A DNA stretch of 64,000 bases from Marisediminicola sp040546025 (lineage in GTDB: Bacteria; Actinomycetota; Actinomycetes; Actinomycetales; Microbacteriaceae): contig NZ_JBEPNA010000013.1 of NCBI RefSeq assembly GCF_040546025.1, forward strand, positions 36,867-100,866. The letters are read 5' to 3'. The stretch's first letter is position 1, and every line of letters starts with the position of its first letter. The notes beneath the pieces were generated by a model. It worked only from the letters and a program-made list of their open reading frames with translations, made no database searches and was not told the origin of the DNA. A program made the translations under genes and the position numbers. Below, piece after piece: positions 22,277 through 31,344 of this stretch.

Positions 22277-24523
22277 GTGCCTTTCATGACCCCGACAGAC
22301 GAGACTCGCCACTTCGAGGCTCCAGCATCCACCGGGGGACCGGACTGGCGCTCATCCGGCGTGCTGTGGGGAGTGGCCACCCCGGTCGTCGCCGCTCTCG
22401 TCGCCCTCATTCCCCTCCTGTTCAACGCCCGCTTCTACTTCTACGACGACACCCAGATCGGCGCCTACCCGATCTGGTTCGAGATCGGCAGCCAGGTCAG
22501 GGACGGCGTGTGGCCGGTCTTCAGCGCGCAGGGCTGGCAGGCGGGCAACTATGCGGCAGAGGGACAGTGGGGGATCTTCAGCGTTCTGACGATCGCGATC
22601 GGCGTGGCCGCGTCGTACGCGACCGATGCCGTTCTGTTCTCGTCCGCCATCAAGATCGTCTTCCTGTGCACGGCAAGCATCGGGATCTTCCTCCTCGCCC
22701 GGTCCTACGGTGTCTCTGCCCCCCTCGCCCTTGCCGCTGGCGTCACGAGCGTGATGGCCGGGTTCACGGTGTACCTGGACTCCGCATCGTGGGTGACCGG
22801 CCTCATGGTGTGGGCCTTCCTCCCGCTGGTCTGGTGGGCGCTCAGGCGGATGGTGAGGGACGACAGGTCGCCGATCCCCGCCATCCTTCTCGGGTATCTG
22901 CTCATCTCGGTGGGATACGTGCACGGCACGATCATGCTCGTCCTGCTGTTCGTCGCGGTAATCGTCGAGGTGGCGATCGCGCGGGACTGGCGCCAGCTTC
23001 GCCGCGTCTTCTTGGCCGGCGTCATCCTCGGCCTCGTGGCGCTCGCCGTCTACCTTCCCGGCGTTCTCACCCTGCAGTCGACGTCCCGCAAGACGATCAT
23101 CGACAACACGAACTTCCTCACTGTCGACCTCAGCGGATTCGCGGGCTCCACTCTCGCCACCGCCTCGCCGCAGGTGGCGTCGTGGTGGTGGGGCCCATTC
23201 GCGCCCGTCCCGCTCACCTACATCGCGTGGTTCCTCCCCCTGCTCGCGCTCGTCGACTTCGGGCGACTCCGAACCCTGCTGGCCGCCGGAGCGGCGGTGC
23301 CGGTCTACCTGCTGCTGTCGACGGCGCTCGTGCTCGCGCCGAGCGATCTCGGCCCATTGCGCACACCCGTGCGGCTCATGCCCTACGTGAGCCTTAGCGT
23401 CATCCTCCTCTTCTTCATCGCGTTCTCCCTTGCGAGACTCGCGAGGTCAGGTCGAGCGCGGTGGGTGGCGGTCGGCGCCCTCTTCGTGGGAAGCGCCTAC
23501 GTGGGATGGACGGGCAACCCCGACACCTGGAAGGCGTCCGCCCTCGTCAGCGCGGTCATGGCACTGGGCTTCGCGGCCATCGCTATCGTGTTCAGAAAGC
23601 GCGGAAGCGACGCGACGGCGACGGTACTGGCGGCCGGCATCGTGGTGCTCGTGAGCGCGGCCATCGCCGTTCCCCAACACCGGTTCTTCCCGAGTCCCCC
23701 GGTGCAGGACTTCCTGATGTCGGCGTCGGTCGGCGACTATACGGACCAGCTGGCCGGTGCGGTGGGCCAGACCATCGTGGTCGGCACACCGTCGGCGCTC
23801 GGCGACGAGGGGGTGGATGAGGCCCTCGTTGGCAACTCCTGGTACCTCAACGAGAATCCGGTGCATAACCTCTACAGCCCCACCCAGAACGCGGCCTACG
23901 CGACCGACCTGTGCATGGCCTCCCGAGGTGAGACCTGCGACGAGCTGGCGTCGAAGCTGTTCGAGATCGATCCGACCACGTCACTGCCGATTGCCGACCT
24001 CCTGCGGGTCGACTCGGTACAGATCGTGCGCACGCCGGAGGATGCCGGCGTGTCCCGCCTGCTCGACGAGGAGGTGCCGGAGGGCTGGACCCTCGCCGAC
24101 ATCGGCGAGGACTCGGTGTTGTGGACACGCGACGAGCCGCTCGGCGACGTCGGCGCGCCGGTGTGGGAGTCGGAAGGCACGAGTGTCGAACTGGTGTCGA
24201 ACGAGAACCGCGAGGTGGTCTTCACGGTGACCGCCGTCCCGGAGGACGGGGGAGAGGTCGTGCTCAGCAGGATCGACTGGCCGGGCTACAAGGTGAGCGG
24301 TGCCGAGCTCACGGACTCGCTGCGCGACTATCTGCTGACGGTGAGCCTCGACGATGCGAGCGTCGGCGACACGGTGACGATCCGGTTCGACCCGCCCGGC
24401 TGGACTCTGGAGATCGGATCGATCCTGCTCGCGGCGCTTCTCACGGTCACGTGGGGAGGGCTGCACTGGTGGCGGCGGCGTGGCTCGGGGGATGAGCGGC
24501 GGCTGAGCGTCGCCGCTCTCTAG
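22277..24523 (+). CDS. Large multi-pass membrane protein, YfhO/GT-C-like
   Basis: A 748-residue integral membrane protein with about 11-13 hydrophobic helices over residues 25-455, then an extracytoplasmic domain of about 250 residues, and one last helix followed by a basic tail (HWWRRRGSGDERR). The first loop contains FYFYDDTQIGAYPIWFEIG; an acidic pair in this place is the usual catalytic feature of GT-C glycosyltransferases, so a lipid-linked-sugar transferase role is likely but unproven. Start candidates are GTG 22277 (leaderless -10 box) and ATG 22286. It converges on the acyltransferase gene with a 7-nt gap. The sugar and target are unknown. Confidence 0.75.
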   Translation: MPFMTPTDETRHFEAPASTGGPDWRSSGVLWGVATPVVAALVALIPLLFNARFYFYDDTQIGAYPIWFEIGSQVRDGVWPVFSAQGWQAGNYAAEGQWGIFSVLTIAIGVAASYATDAVLFSSAIKIVFLCTASIGIFLLARSYGVSAPLALAAGVTSVMAGFTVYLDSASWVTGLMVWAFLPLVWWALRRMVRDDRSPIPAILLGYLLISVGYVHGTIMLVLLFVAVIVEVAIARDWRQLRRVFLAGVILGLVALAVYLPGVLTLQSTSRKTIIDNTNFLTVDLSGFAGSTLATASPQVASWWWGPFAPVPLTYIAWFLPLLALVDFGRLRTLLAAGAAVPVYLLLSTALVLAPSDLGPLRTPVRLMPYVSLSVILLFFIAFSLARLARSGRARWVAVGALFVGSAYVGWTGNPDTWKASALVSAVMALGFAAIAIVFRKRGSDATATVLAAGIVVLVSAAIAVPQHRFFPSPPVQDFLMSASVGDYTDQLAGAVGQTIVVGTPSALGDEGVDEALVGNSWYLNENPVHNLYSPTQNAAYATDLCMASRGETCDELASKLFEIDPTTSLPIADLLRVDSVQIVRTPEDAGVSRLLDEEVPEGWTLADIGEDSVLWTRDEPLGDVGAPVWESEGTSVELVSNENREVVFTVTAVPEDGGEVVLSRIDWPGYKVSGAELTDSLRDYLLTVSLDDASVGDTVTIRFDPPGWTLEIGSILLAALLTVTWGGLHWWRRRGSGDERRLSVAAL

Positions 24524-24530
24524 CAAGCGT

Positions 24531-25796
24531 TCAGCTCGCGGCCTTGTCCGCACCGGGCGGCGTCGCCGCCACCGGGACGTCGGTGCCCGCCGGAGAGTCG
24601 TGGTGAAGCGGCGGATCATCGACGGCGCGTTCCGGGATGTTCTGCACTGACATCGACCGGAGTTTGCGCCGGGAGGGCTCCTCGACGAACCGCCAGAGCA
24701 GGTACCCGCCCGCGACAACCACGAACGGCAACAGGATGAATCCGATCTTCGACCCCACGGACCCCTGTCCGAGCGCGTTCGGCCAATGGTTCTGTGCGAA
24801 CCAGAAGATCTCGATGAGCGGCATGTGCACGAGGTAGACGCTGTAGGAAGCCATGCCCCCGGTGACCATGATGCGAGTCCCGAGGAGTCTCGCGACGTGG
24901 CGATCGGCGATGCCGAGAGCGCCGACCGTGACCACGAGAATCGGGATGAGCACGCCGATGTAGCGGGTGCGTCCGGTGAGGTCGAGCACGAAACAGCCGA
25001 CGATGACGCCGACAATGGCGACGAGCGCGATATGGCTCGCGAGACCACGGCTCCTCGCGGTGTCGGGAAAACGATCGACCACGTAGAACGCGAGCGCCCC
25101 CGCAATAAACGCGCACAGGATCCGCAGCGCCCACATCCACGGCGCGTAGAGGCCGAGAACGTAGGAGAAGAACACGACGGGGAAGAGGGCGAGCAGCCCG
25201 GCGATGACGAGACTGCGGGTGGAGAAAACCCGGTTGAACCGGAAGACGGCGAGAATGATGACAGGGAAGAGCAGGTAGGCGAGCGCCTCGGCGGACACGG
25301 ACCAGGCGGGGCCGTTCCAGGCCAGGCGGTCGGAGTCCGACTCGGTCCACTGCACGACGAGGAGCGCCTGCCTGATGAAGCTCGTCACTCCGTAGTCGCG
25401 CACGGCGACGGGGTCGGACACGTCACGCGCGAGCAGCACGCCGCGCCAGATGGTGACGAAGATGAGCATGAACATGTAGGCGGGCCAGACCCGGGCGATG
25501 CGCGCCCACCAGAACCGCACCGTCGCCCTCCGGTCGAGCCGGAGACCCATCCGGCTGCCGTAGTTGAGCGCGAGCACGTAGCCGCTGAGTGCGAAGAACA
25601 AGTCGACGCCGAGCTCGCCGTGGTTGATAACCGGGCCGATGACTCGCGTGAGCTCGGGGAACTCGGCGGCAAGGTTGCCGCGCAGGTGGAACAGCACGAC
25701 CCAGAGCGCAGCGATTATCCTGACGCCTGTGAGGGCGTGGACCTGGCGCACCTTCCGTGGCGCGGCCACCGCGTTGGGCGCCCCGCCTCCGCTCAC
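24531..25796 (-). CDS. Acyltransferase 3 family membrane protein (OafA-like)
   Basis: Probably O-acetylates or otherwise acylates a sugar of the surface glycan. The 421 residues begin at GTG 25796, overlapping the stop of the GlfT1-like gene by 4 nt. Features: HALTGVRIIAALWVVLFHLRG near the N-terminus with the conserved Arg and His, GELGVDLFFALSGYVLALNY, a WSVSAEALAYLLFP block, and about ten hydrophobic helices ending in GYLLWRFVEEPSRRKLRS. These are the family hallmarks. No C-terminal SGNH domain is present. It closes the glf operon. Donor and position of acylation are unknown. Confidence 0.9.
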   Translation of the reverse strand: MSGGGAPNAVAAPRKVRQVHALTGVRIIAALWVVLFHLRGNLAAEFPELTRVIGPVINHGELGVDLFFALSGYVLALNYGSRMGLRLDRRATVRFWWARIARVWPAYMFMLIFVTIWRGVLLARDVSDPVAVRDYGVTSFIRQALLVVQWTESDSDRLAWNGPAWSVSAEALAYLLFPVIILAVFRFNRVFSTRSLVIAGLLALFPVVFFSYVLGLYAPWMWALRILCAFIAGALAFYVVDRFPDTARSRGLASHIALVAIVGVIVGCFVLDLTGRTRYIGVLIPILVVTVGALGIADRHVARLLGTRIMVTGGMASYSVYLVHMPLIEIFWFAQNHWPNALGQGSVGSKIGFILLPFVVVAGGYLLWRFVEEPSRRKLRSMSVQNIPERAVDDPPLHHDSPAGTDVPVAATPPGADKAAS

Positions 25797-26713
25797 GCCC
25801 GGCTCCCCGCCCCGACCGCCACGCCGGCCGGGTAGCGCACCTTCGGATTGAAGCGGAACCCCTCGACGAGCTTCTTGGTCATCGTCCAGCGCAGCGACCG
25901 CCGCACGCGCCCGCGGCGCATCATGATGAGCACTCGCGCAGCGAACAGCGCGAACGCGGCGAGCCCCTCGTGATGGCGCCGGTAGGACGCCTCGTTCCGC
26001 ACGCCGTACGCGAATTTCCACGCGTTGCCGGCATCGATGCCGGCGAAGTTGACACCCTGGTTGACGCCCATGTCGTGCACGACGAGGCTGTCCAGCACCT
26101 GCACGCCCGGGCAGGTCCGCGTGAGCCGCAGGGTGTACTCGTGGTCGTCGAACCAGATGAAGTACTCCGAGTACGGCAGCCCGTGCTTCTCGAGCGCCCA
26201 GCGCGGGATGAGCACCGACACGAAGGAGCACGACTTGACCATGACGCTGTTCTGCCCCTTGACGAGCAGTCGGCCCCAGTCCCAGGTCGGCGCCGGGTTG
26301 TTCATCTCGCAGATGTTCCCGTCGATGAACTTCACGACGGAGCAGGAAAAGGGCACATCCGGTCCGAGTTCGGCCACGGCATCCGCGAACCCGCTCTGGA
26401 GGAGAGCGAGCGTGGTGGGTGCCGCATAGCAGTCGTCGTCCATGATCCACACGAAGTCGGCGCCGAGATCGTGGCCGCGCTCCATCCCGGTCGAGAAGCC
26501 TCCGGCGCCGCCGGTGTTCGTCGCCAGGCCCACCACATCGAGAGTCAGCGTCGACTCGCGGGTGCGGAGGTACTCGCCTGTGCCATCGGTCGACGCGTTG
26601 TCCACCACGACGATCCAGGTTGGCGGCGTCGTCTGCGCCTCGATCGCGGCAAGCACGGTCTTGAGCTTCTCGAGCCGGTTGAAGGTCACAACGACCGCAG
26701 CTACTTTGTCCAT
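25793..26713 (-). CDS. Glycosyltransferase family 2, GlfT1-like galactofuranosyltransferase candidate
   Basis: Likely adds galactofuranose from the UDP-Galf made by the neighbouring glf. The 306-residue length is near that of mycobacterial GlfT1. Motifs: AAVVVTFNRLEKL, VVVDNASTDGTGEYL, the TNTGGAGGFSTGMERG block, FVWIMDDDCY (DDD metal site) and YFIWFDDHEYTLRL, matching the GlfT1/rhamnosyl branch of GT2. ATG 26713 has AGGGGG upstream and overlaps the preceding gene by 13 nt; a start at 26737 would overlap more. Galactofuranose transfer rests on family resemblance plus the glf context, so other sugars remain possible. Confidence 0.85.
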   Translation of the reverse strand: MDKVAAVVVTFNRLEKLKTVLAAIEAQTTPPTWIVVVDNASTDGTGEYLRTRESTLTLDVVGLATNTGGAGGFSTGMERGHDLGADFVWIMDDDCYAAPTTLALLQSGFADAVAELGPDVPFSCSVVKFIDGNICEMNNPAPTWDWGRLLVKGQNSVMVKSCSFVSVLIPRWALEKHGLPYSEYFIWFDDHEYTLRLTRTCPGVQVLDSLVVHDMGVNQGVNFAGIDAGNAWKFAYGVRNEASYRRHHEGLAAFALFAARVLIMMRRGRVRRSLRWTMTKKLVEGFRFNPKVRYPAGVAVGAGSRA

Positions 26714-28371
26714 GATTTGAGGACCCCCTGTGCCCATTCGCTCGCCTGAGGCAAGTCGGAGAATTGTCGTGCCCTGGTCATCTGTTCTGTCCAGGCATCG
26801 CGCCGCCGATCGTCGTCCACGGCGAATCGGATGATGGTGGCCGCCGCCTGCTCGATGAACGGGCCCGGTGCGCGCGGCACGAGGCTCTCGCCGCCGATCA
26901 GGGTGTTCTGCGAGCCGACGTCGGTGGAGAGAACCGGGATTCCGCGGGCAATCGCTTCGAGCGTGGTGAGGGTGAGCCCCTCGTTCTGGGAGCTCACCAC
27001 GAGCACGTCGGAGTCGTCCAGCGTGCTGTCGACGTCGCTGTCGTGCGCCCGCAGCTCGACGACCGAGCCGAGGTCGAAGCGGTCGATCAGCCTCGTGACG
27101 ACCGAATCCAACTCGCCGCCGCCCTGCATGATCGCCCTGATCGGCACAGGGCTCGACGCCGCAAGCTCCTTGACGAGGCGGAGGAAGAGATAGGGCCGCT
27201 TCTGCCGCACGAACCGGCCGATGAATGAGATCGTGAACGCGTCGGCGGATGCGCGGGGCGCGTAGGCCCCGCCGGACTGGTCGCTCGTGAGCTCGACGAG
27301 CGGCGCGAGCACGATCTTGGATTCATCGACCCGCTGCACGTCGTGGAGCCAGGTCGCGAGCTGCGGGGAGATGACGTGGTGGGTGTCGATGTAGTTGTCG
27401 AAGTGGGCGCCGATCGCGGGGTAGCCGCCGCCGGCGTACTCGATGATGTGGAGCGAGTCGACGACGGCGACGTCGGGGCGACAGTGCTTGATCCACGGGA
27501 GGCGGTCGTAGAGCCACTGGCAATGGTGCAGGTAGACACCGCGGACGTCGACGTTCTCCAGGATCGCCCGCAGGAGGTTCTGCGAGCCGTCGCCGTCACC
27601 GGTCGGGTGGGTCAGCGGCAGCACGATGGCGCCGTCGAGTTCCGGCCGGGTGACCCAGTCGTGCTGTGACTCACGATCGGTGATGACGATGGGCAGCAAC
27701 CCCGCCTGGGCGGCGATTGTGACGGTCTGGATGGCCCAGCGCTCGGCGCCGCCGATCTCGAGCCAGTGCAAGCCGAAGATGGCCGCACCACGGGCATCCT
27801 CCGCCGCCGGCCCGGCCGGCACGATCGGCTCGTCCCCGGGCACGCGGTCGACCCTGGCGATGACGTGGCTTTGCAGGCTCCGTTCGCGCCGGCTCAACAC
27901 GAGCTGGCGGAGCGAGTCGTAGTAGTTGGGGAACGACTGCTCGAGGTCGCGGCGAAGCCGCCAGTAGGGCGAAATGTGCCGGTCGATCTCGAGCGAGCCG
28001 CCCGTGTCGCCCGCGAGTTGGATGTGGCGCACGCCGGACTCGATGAACGGCGACCCGGTCGACCCGTCGAGGGGGGGCAGCGAGCGCTCGCCGTCGGCGA
28101 TGCTGCGGATCTCGAGCGATCCGACCAGTACAGCGCTTTCGTCGAGGTCACCGGTCCTCGTGCCGAGGTCGGTGAAGTGCGGCGGCGCGGAGGGGCTCGC
28201 GACGTACACCTCGAGGGCGAGTGGCGCGCCCTGGTTCTCCAGCGCGTGGAAGTTGGCGGCGCCGAGCAGGAGAAGGCGGTTGCGTTCGCTCAGCTCCATC
28301 AGCCAGTCGGGGAGGTGGCCGTCGCCGGCCAGCTCGAAGAAGACCGGCCGTCCGAGAATCTGTCCGATCAC
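26701..28371 (-). CDS. Glycosyltransferase (GT4-like) with a long N-terminal extension
   Basis: A 556-residue enzyme overlapping the glf stop by 4 nt (GTG 28371). The first ~195 residues match no domain I recognise. A GT-B transferase follows: FGLHWLEIGGAERWAIQTV, IEYAGGGYPAIGAHFDNYIDTHHVISP split across the acceptor domain, FIGRFVRQKRPYLFLRLV for the donor domain, and SSQNEGLTLTTLEAIARGIP as the EX7E-type signature. Lying between glf and the GlfT1-like gene, it probably extends or caps the galactan. The donor is unknown. The extension may bind the acceptor or a partner protein; nothing in the sequence shows this directly. Confidence 0.83.
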   Translation of the reverse strand: MIGQILGRPVFFELAGDGHLPDWLMELSERNRLLLLGAANFHALENQGAPLALEVYVASPSAPPHFTDLGTRTGDLDESAVLVGSLEIRSIADGERSLPPLDGSTGSPFIESGVRHIQLAGDTGGSLEIDRHISPYWRLRRDLEQSFPNYYDSLRQLVLSRRERSLQSHVIARVDRVPGDEPIVPAGPAAEDARGAAIFGLHWLEIGGAERWAIQTVTIAAQAGLLPIVITDRESQHDWVTRPELDGAIVLPLTHPTGDGDGSQNLLRAILENVDVRGVYLHHCQWLYDRLPWIKHCRPDVAVVDSLHIIEYAGGGYPAIGAHFDNYIDTHHVISPQLATWLHDVQRVDESKIVLAPLVELTSDQSGGAYAPRASADAFTISFIGRFVRQKRPYLFLRLVKELAASSPVPIRAIMQGGGELDSVVTRLIDRFDLGSVVELRAHDSDVDSTLDDSDVLVVSSQNEGLTLTTLEAIARGIPVLSTDVGSQNTLIGGESLVPRAPGPFIEQAAATIIRFAVDDDRRRDAWTEQMTRARQFSDLPQASEWAQGVLKSWTK

Positions 28372-29543
28372 GGGTTCCCTGCAGCAGTGGCGGTCAGGCG
28401 CGGCTTCAGCTTGTTCTCATACATCGTCAGGGCCGCCCCGATTGCCATGTGCATGTCGAGGTACTGGTAGGTGCCGAGCCGGCCGCCGAAGAACACGTCG
28501 GTCTCGGCACCCTGGAGGGCGCGGTAGGCGAGCAGCATCTCCCGGTCGGCGGCGGTGTTGACGGGGTAGTACGGCTCGTCGTCCTTCGTCGCGAAGCGGG
28601 AGAACTCCCGCATGATGACCGTCTTGTCGCTCGGGTAGTCGCGCTCGGGGTGGAAGTGCCGGAATTCGTGGATGCGGGTGAAGTCGGCGCTCTCGTCGGC
28701 GTAGTTCATGACCGACGTGCCTTGGAAGTCGCCGACGGGGAGAACCTCCTGCTCGAAGTCGAGGGTGCGCCAGCCGAGCTCGCCCTGGACGAAGTCGAAG
28801 TAGCGGTCGAGCGGCCCGGTGTAGACGATCGGCACGGTGCCCAGCAGGGCCGCCTTGTTGATCTCCTGGCTCTCGTCGAAGAAGTCGACCCCGAGCCGAA
28901 CTTCGATGTTCGGGTGGTCGGCCATCTTCTCGAGCCAGGCGGTGTAGCCGTCCTTCGGAAGCCCCTCGTGGGTGTCGCTGAAGTATCGGTTGTCGTAGGT
29001 GTAGCGCACGGGAAGGCGGCTGATGACCGAGGCCGGGAGCTCGGTCGGCGAAGTCTGCCACTGCTTGGCTGTGTAGTCACGGATGAACGCCTCGTAGAGC
29101 GGCCGTCCGATGAGGGCGATAGCCCGCTCCTCCAGGTTCGTCGCATCGTCGACGCCGAATTCGCTCGCCAACTCGGCGATGCGCGCCCGCGCTTCCTGCG
29201 GCGACATGGCCGACCGGAAGAACTGGTTGATCGTACCGAGGTTGATGGGGAGCGGGTAGACCTCGCCGTTGTGGTTCGTGTAGACGCGGTGCTCGTAGGA
29301 GGTGAACTCGGTGAAGCGGTTCGCGTACTCCCAGACCTTCTCGTTGGAGGTGTGGAAGAGGTGGGCGCCGTACTTGTGGATCTCGATGCCCGTCGTCGGC
29401 TCGACCTCGCTGTAGGCGTTGCCGCCGATGTGCGATCGACGGTCGATGACGATGACCCGCAGACCGAGTTCGTTGACGATCCGCTCCGCCACCGTCAGTC
29501 CAAAGAAGCCGGATCCAACGATCACAACATCGGCGTTTACCAT
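28368..29543 (-). CDS. glf: UDP-galactopyranose mutase
   Basis: Flavoenzyme converting UDP-galactopyranose to UDP-galactofuranose. The 391 residues open MVNADVVIVGSGFFGLTVAE (FAD Rossmann) and carry RRSHIGGNAY, then KYGAHLFHTSNEKVWEY and DYTAKQW with the substrate-binding aromatics. The LPVRYTYDNRYFSDTHEGLP stretch and YPVNTAADREM complete the family pattern. AGAGGG lies 6 nt before the ATG. It heads an operon of four genes joined by overlaps (glf, GT4, GlfT1-like, acyltransferase). UDP-Gal could come from the galE product at 53856. The set implies a galactofuranose-containing glycan. Confidence 0.97.
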   Translation of the reverse strand: MVNADVVIVGSGFFGLTVAERIVNELGLRVIVIDRRSHIGGNAYSEVEPTTGIEIHKYGAHLFHTSNEKVWEYANRFTEFTSYEHRVYTNHNGEVYPLPINLGTINQFFRSAMSPQEARARIAELASEFGVDDATNLEERAIALIGRPLYEAFIRDYTAKQWQTSPTELPASVISRLPVRYTYDNRYFSDTHEGLPKDGYTAWLEKMADHPNIEVRLGVDFFDESQEINKAALLGTVPIVYTGPLDRYFDFVQGELGWRTLDFEQEVLPVGDFQGTSVMNYADESADFTRIHEFRHFHPERDYPSDKTVIMREFSRFATKDDEPYYPVNTAADREMLLAYRALQGAETDVFFGGRLGTYQYLDMHMAIGAALTMYENKLKPRLTATAAGNP

Positions 29544-29744
29544 TCACTACCCTCTGCTTCGGTGCGGACGCCTCGCTATTCCGCAACCGTTAGAGTACCG
29601 GAACAGTCTGCGCGGGCCGTCTCGGCGCTCCGCCGCGCCGACCCGACCGCCGAGCGCACGGCTAAGCTCGTCTGGGATCGCCGTGTGAAGCAGAGGCTGC
29701 CGCCCTTACATCCCGGTCTACTCCCGAATGCAAAGGATCACGTC

Positions 29745-30614
29745 TTGTCGGAAATGTCTGCACGGAGTGTTGGTGCGTTCGTGCGCCCGGGAAAGGGCGG
29801 CGGGCTCGCGGATGTTGTCGAGCGCCGGTACCTGCTCTCGCTGCTCGTGCGTAAAGAGGTGCAGGTCCGCTATCGAGGCTCAGTTCTCGGCTGGGCGTGG
29901 TCGTACGTCAAACCCGCCGCGCAGTTCGCCGTGTTCTTCGTGGCCCTCGGCATCTTCCTCCAGCTCAACCAGTCGCAGGTCAACTACCCGATCTACCTGT
30001 TCTCGGGCATCATCCTCATCAACCTCTACGTCGAGGCCTTCTCGAACTCGACCAGATCGCTCGTCGACAACGGGGCCCTGATCAAGAAGATCTACCTGCC
30101 GAGGGAGCTGTTCCCGGTGGCATCCACGATCGTCGCGCTCGTGAACTTCCTGCCCCAGGTCGTCATTCTCTTCGCCGTGTGCCTTGTGGTCGGCTGGGCC
30201 CCCGTTCCTCTCCAGGTGCTGGGGATCCTCCTCGGCATCGCCATCGTCGTCATCCTCGCGATCGGGCTCGGGATGCTGTTCGGAGCCGCGAACGTCTCGT
30301 TTCGCGACTCCCAGAACCTCGTCGACCTCATCGTCATGGTCGTCGTCTGGGCGTCGCCGGTGCTCTACCCGTTCACGCAGGTGCAACAGGTGCTCCCCGA
30401 GTGGCTCCTCGTCCTCTACCGGCTGAACCCGATCACCTCCGCCGTGGAACTGTTCCACGCGGGGTTCTGGTATCCCACAACGGGCGGCGACGGGTCCGTC
30501 CCCGACGACCTCTTCCTCTACGGGGCCATCGCACTCGGCACGGCGCTGCTCACGCTCGTACTGGGCCAGCTCGTGTTCAGAAGGCTGGAGGGTCGTTTTG
30601 CCCAAGACCTCTAA
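29745..30614 (+). CDS. wzm: ABC transporter permease for polysaccharide export
   Basis: Membrane half of a glycan exporter, like the mycobacterial Rv3783 that moves lipid-linked galactan. The 289-residue product has an interface helix (LLSLLVRKEVQVRYRGSVLG) and six hydrophobic segments, with FSGIILINLYVEAF, LIKKIYLPRELFPVAS and DSQNLVDLIV typical of ABC-2 sugar exporters. I prefer the TTG at 29745 because AAAGGA lies 7 nt upstream; ATG 29754 is the alternative. The ATPase gene starts 17 nt before its stop. It is divergent from glf. Confidence 0.9.
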   Translation: MSEMSARSVGAFVRPGKGGGLADVVERRYLLSLLVRKEVQVRYRGSVLGWAWSYVKPAAQFAVFFVALGIFLQLNQSQVNYPIYLFSGIILINLYVEAFSNSTRSLVDNGALIKKIYLPRELFPVASTIVALVNFLPQVVILFAVCLVVGWAPVPLQVLGILLGIAIVVILAIGLGMLFGAANVSFRDSQNLVDLIVMVVVWASPVLYPFTQVQQVLPEWLLVLYRLNPITSAVELFHAGFWYPTTGGDGSVPDDLFLYGAIALGTALLTLVLGQLVFRRLEGRFAQDL

Positions 30615-31344
30615 TCGCGTCCAGGAGACGCGACGGGTGATCGTCGAGAACGTCAGCAAGCGCTTCCTGCTCCGCCACACGCACTCCCTCAAGGAGACGT
30701 TCATCGCGACCGTTCGGCGCAAGCCGCTCGCTACCTCGTTCAATGCGCTCGAGAATGTGAGCTTCGAGATAGCCGAGGGCGAATCGGTCGCACTGCTCGG
30801 ATTCAACGGATCGGGAAAGTCGACGCTCCTGAAGCTCATCGCGGGCGTGCTCCAGCCCGATTCCGGAGAGGTTCTCACGCGGGGCCGCGTCGCGGGGCTC
30901 ATCGAGGTGGGGGCCGGGTTCCACCCGGACCTGTCCGGCCGCGAGAACATTTACCTCAATGCCGCGATCCTCGGGATGACGGCGAAGGAGACCCAGGCGC
31001 GATTCGCCGAGATCGTCGAGTTCTCCGAGATCGAGAAGTTCATCGACACCGAGGTGAAGCACTACTCGTCGGGAATGTTCCTGAGGCTCGCCTTCTCCGT
31101 CGCGATCCACACCGAGGTCGACATCCTGCTCATCGACGAGATTCTGTCCGTCGGGGACGAGCCGTTCCAGCGCAAGTGCCTCGCGAAGATACGCGAGCTC
31201 CACCTCGCCGGGAAGACGCTCGTCGTCGTCAGCCACGACCTCGACATGGTCTCCGGGCTGTGCGAACGCGGCATCCTCATCTCCGGCGGCACGGTGGCCT
31301 TCGACGGCGGCTCGAAAGACGCCGTGAATCGGATGCGTGCCTGA
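30598..31344 (+). CDS. wzt: ABC transporter ATPase for polysaccharide export
   Basis: Drives the exporter with the preceding permease. The 248 residues start at TTG 30598 and hold the Walker A GFNGSGKST (residues 68-76), LIEVGAGFHPDLSGRENIYL typical of Wzt/TagH ATPases, the signature HYSSGMFLRLAFSVA, Walker B ILLIDEILSVGDE and the switch His in VVSHDLD. There is no C-terminal sugar-binding domain, so substrate recognition would not depend on a chain-end modification as in some Wzt proteins. It overlaps the next gene by 8 nt. Confidence 0.93.
   Translation: MPKTSNRVQETRRVIVENVSKRFLLRHTHSLKETFIATVRRKPLATSFNALENVSFEIAEGESVALLGFNGSGKSTLLKLIAGVLQPDSGEVLTRGRVAGLIEVGAGFHPDLSGRENIYLNAAILGMTAKETQARFAEIVEFSEIEKFIDTEVKHYSSGMFLRLAFSVAIHTEVDILLIDEILSVGDEPFQRKCLAKIRELHLAGKTLVVVSHDLDMVSGLCERGILISGGTVAFDGGSKDAVNRMRA

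Noticed and set aside
28221..29744. N-terminal 500 codons of the wzm open frame
   Set aside because: This part is antisense to glf and its sequence is typical shadow. The permease begins at 29745 or 29754.
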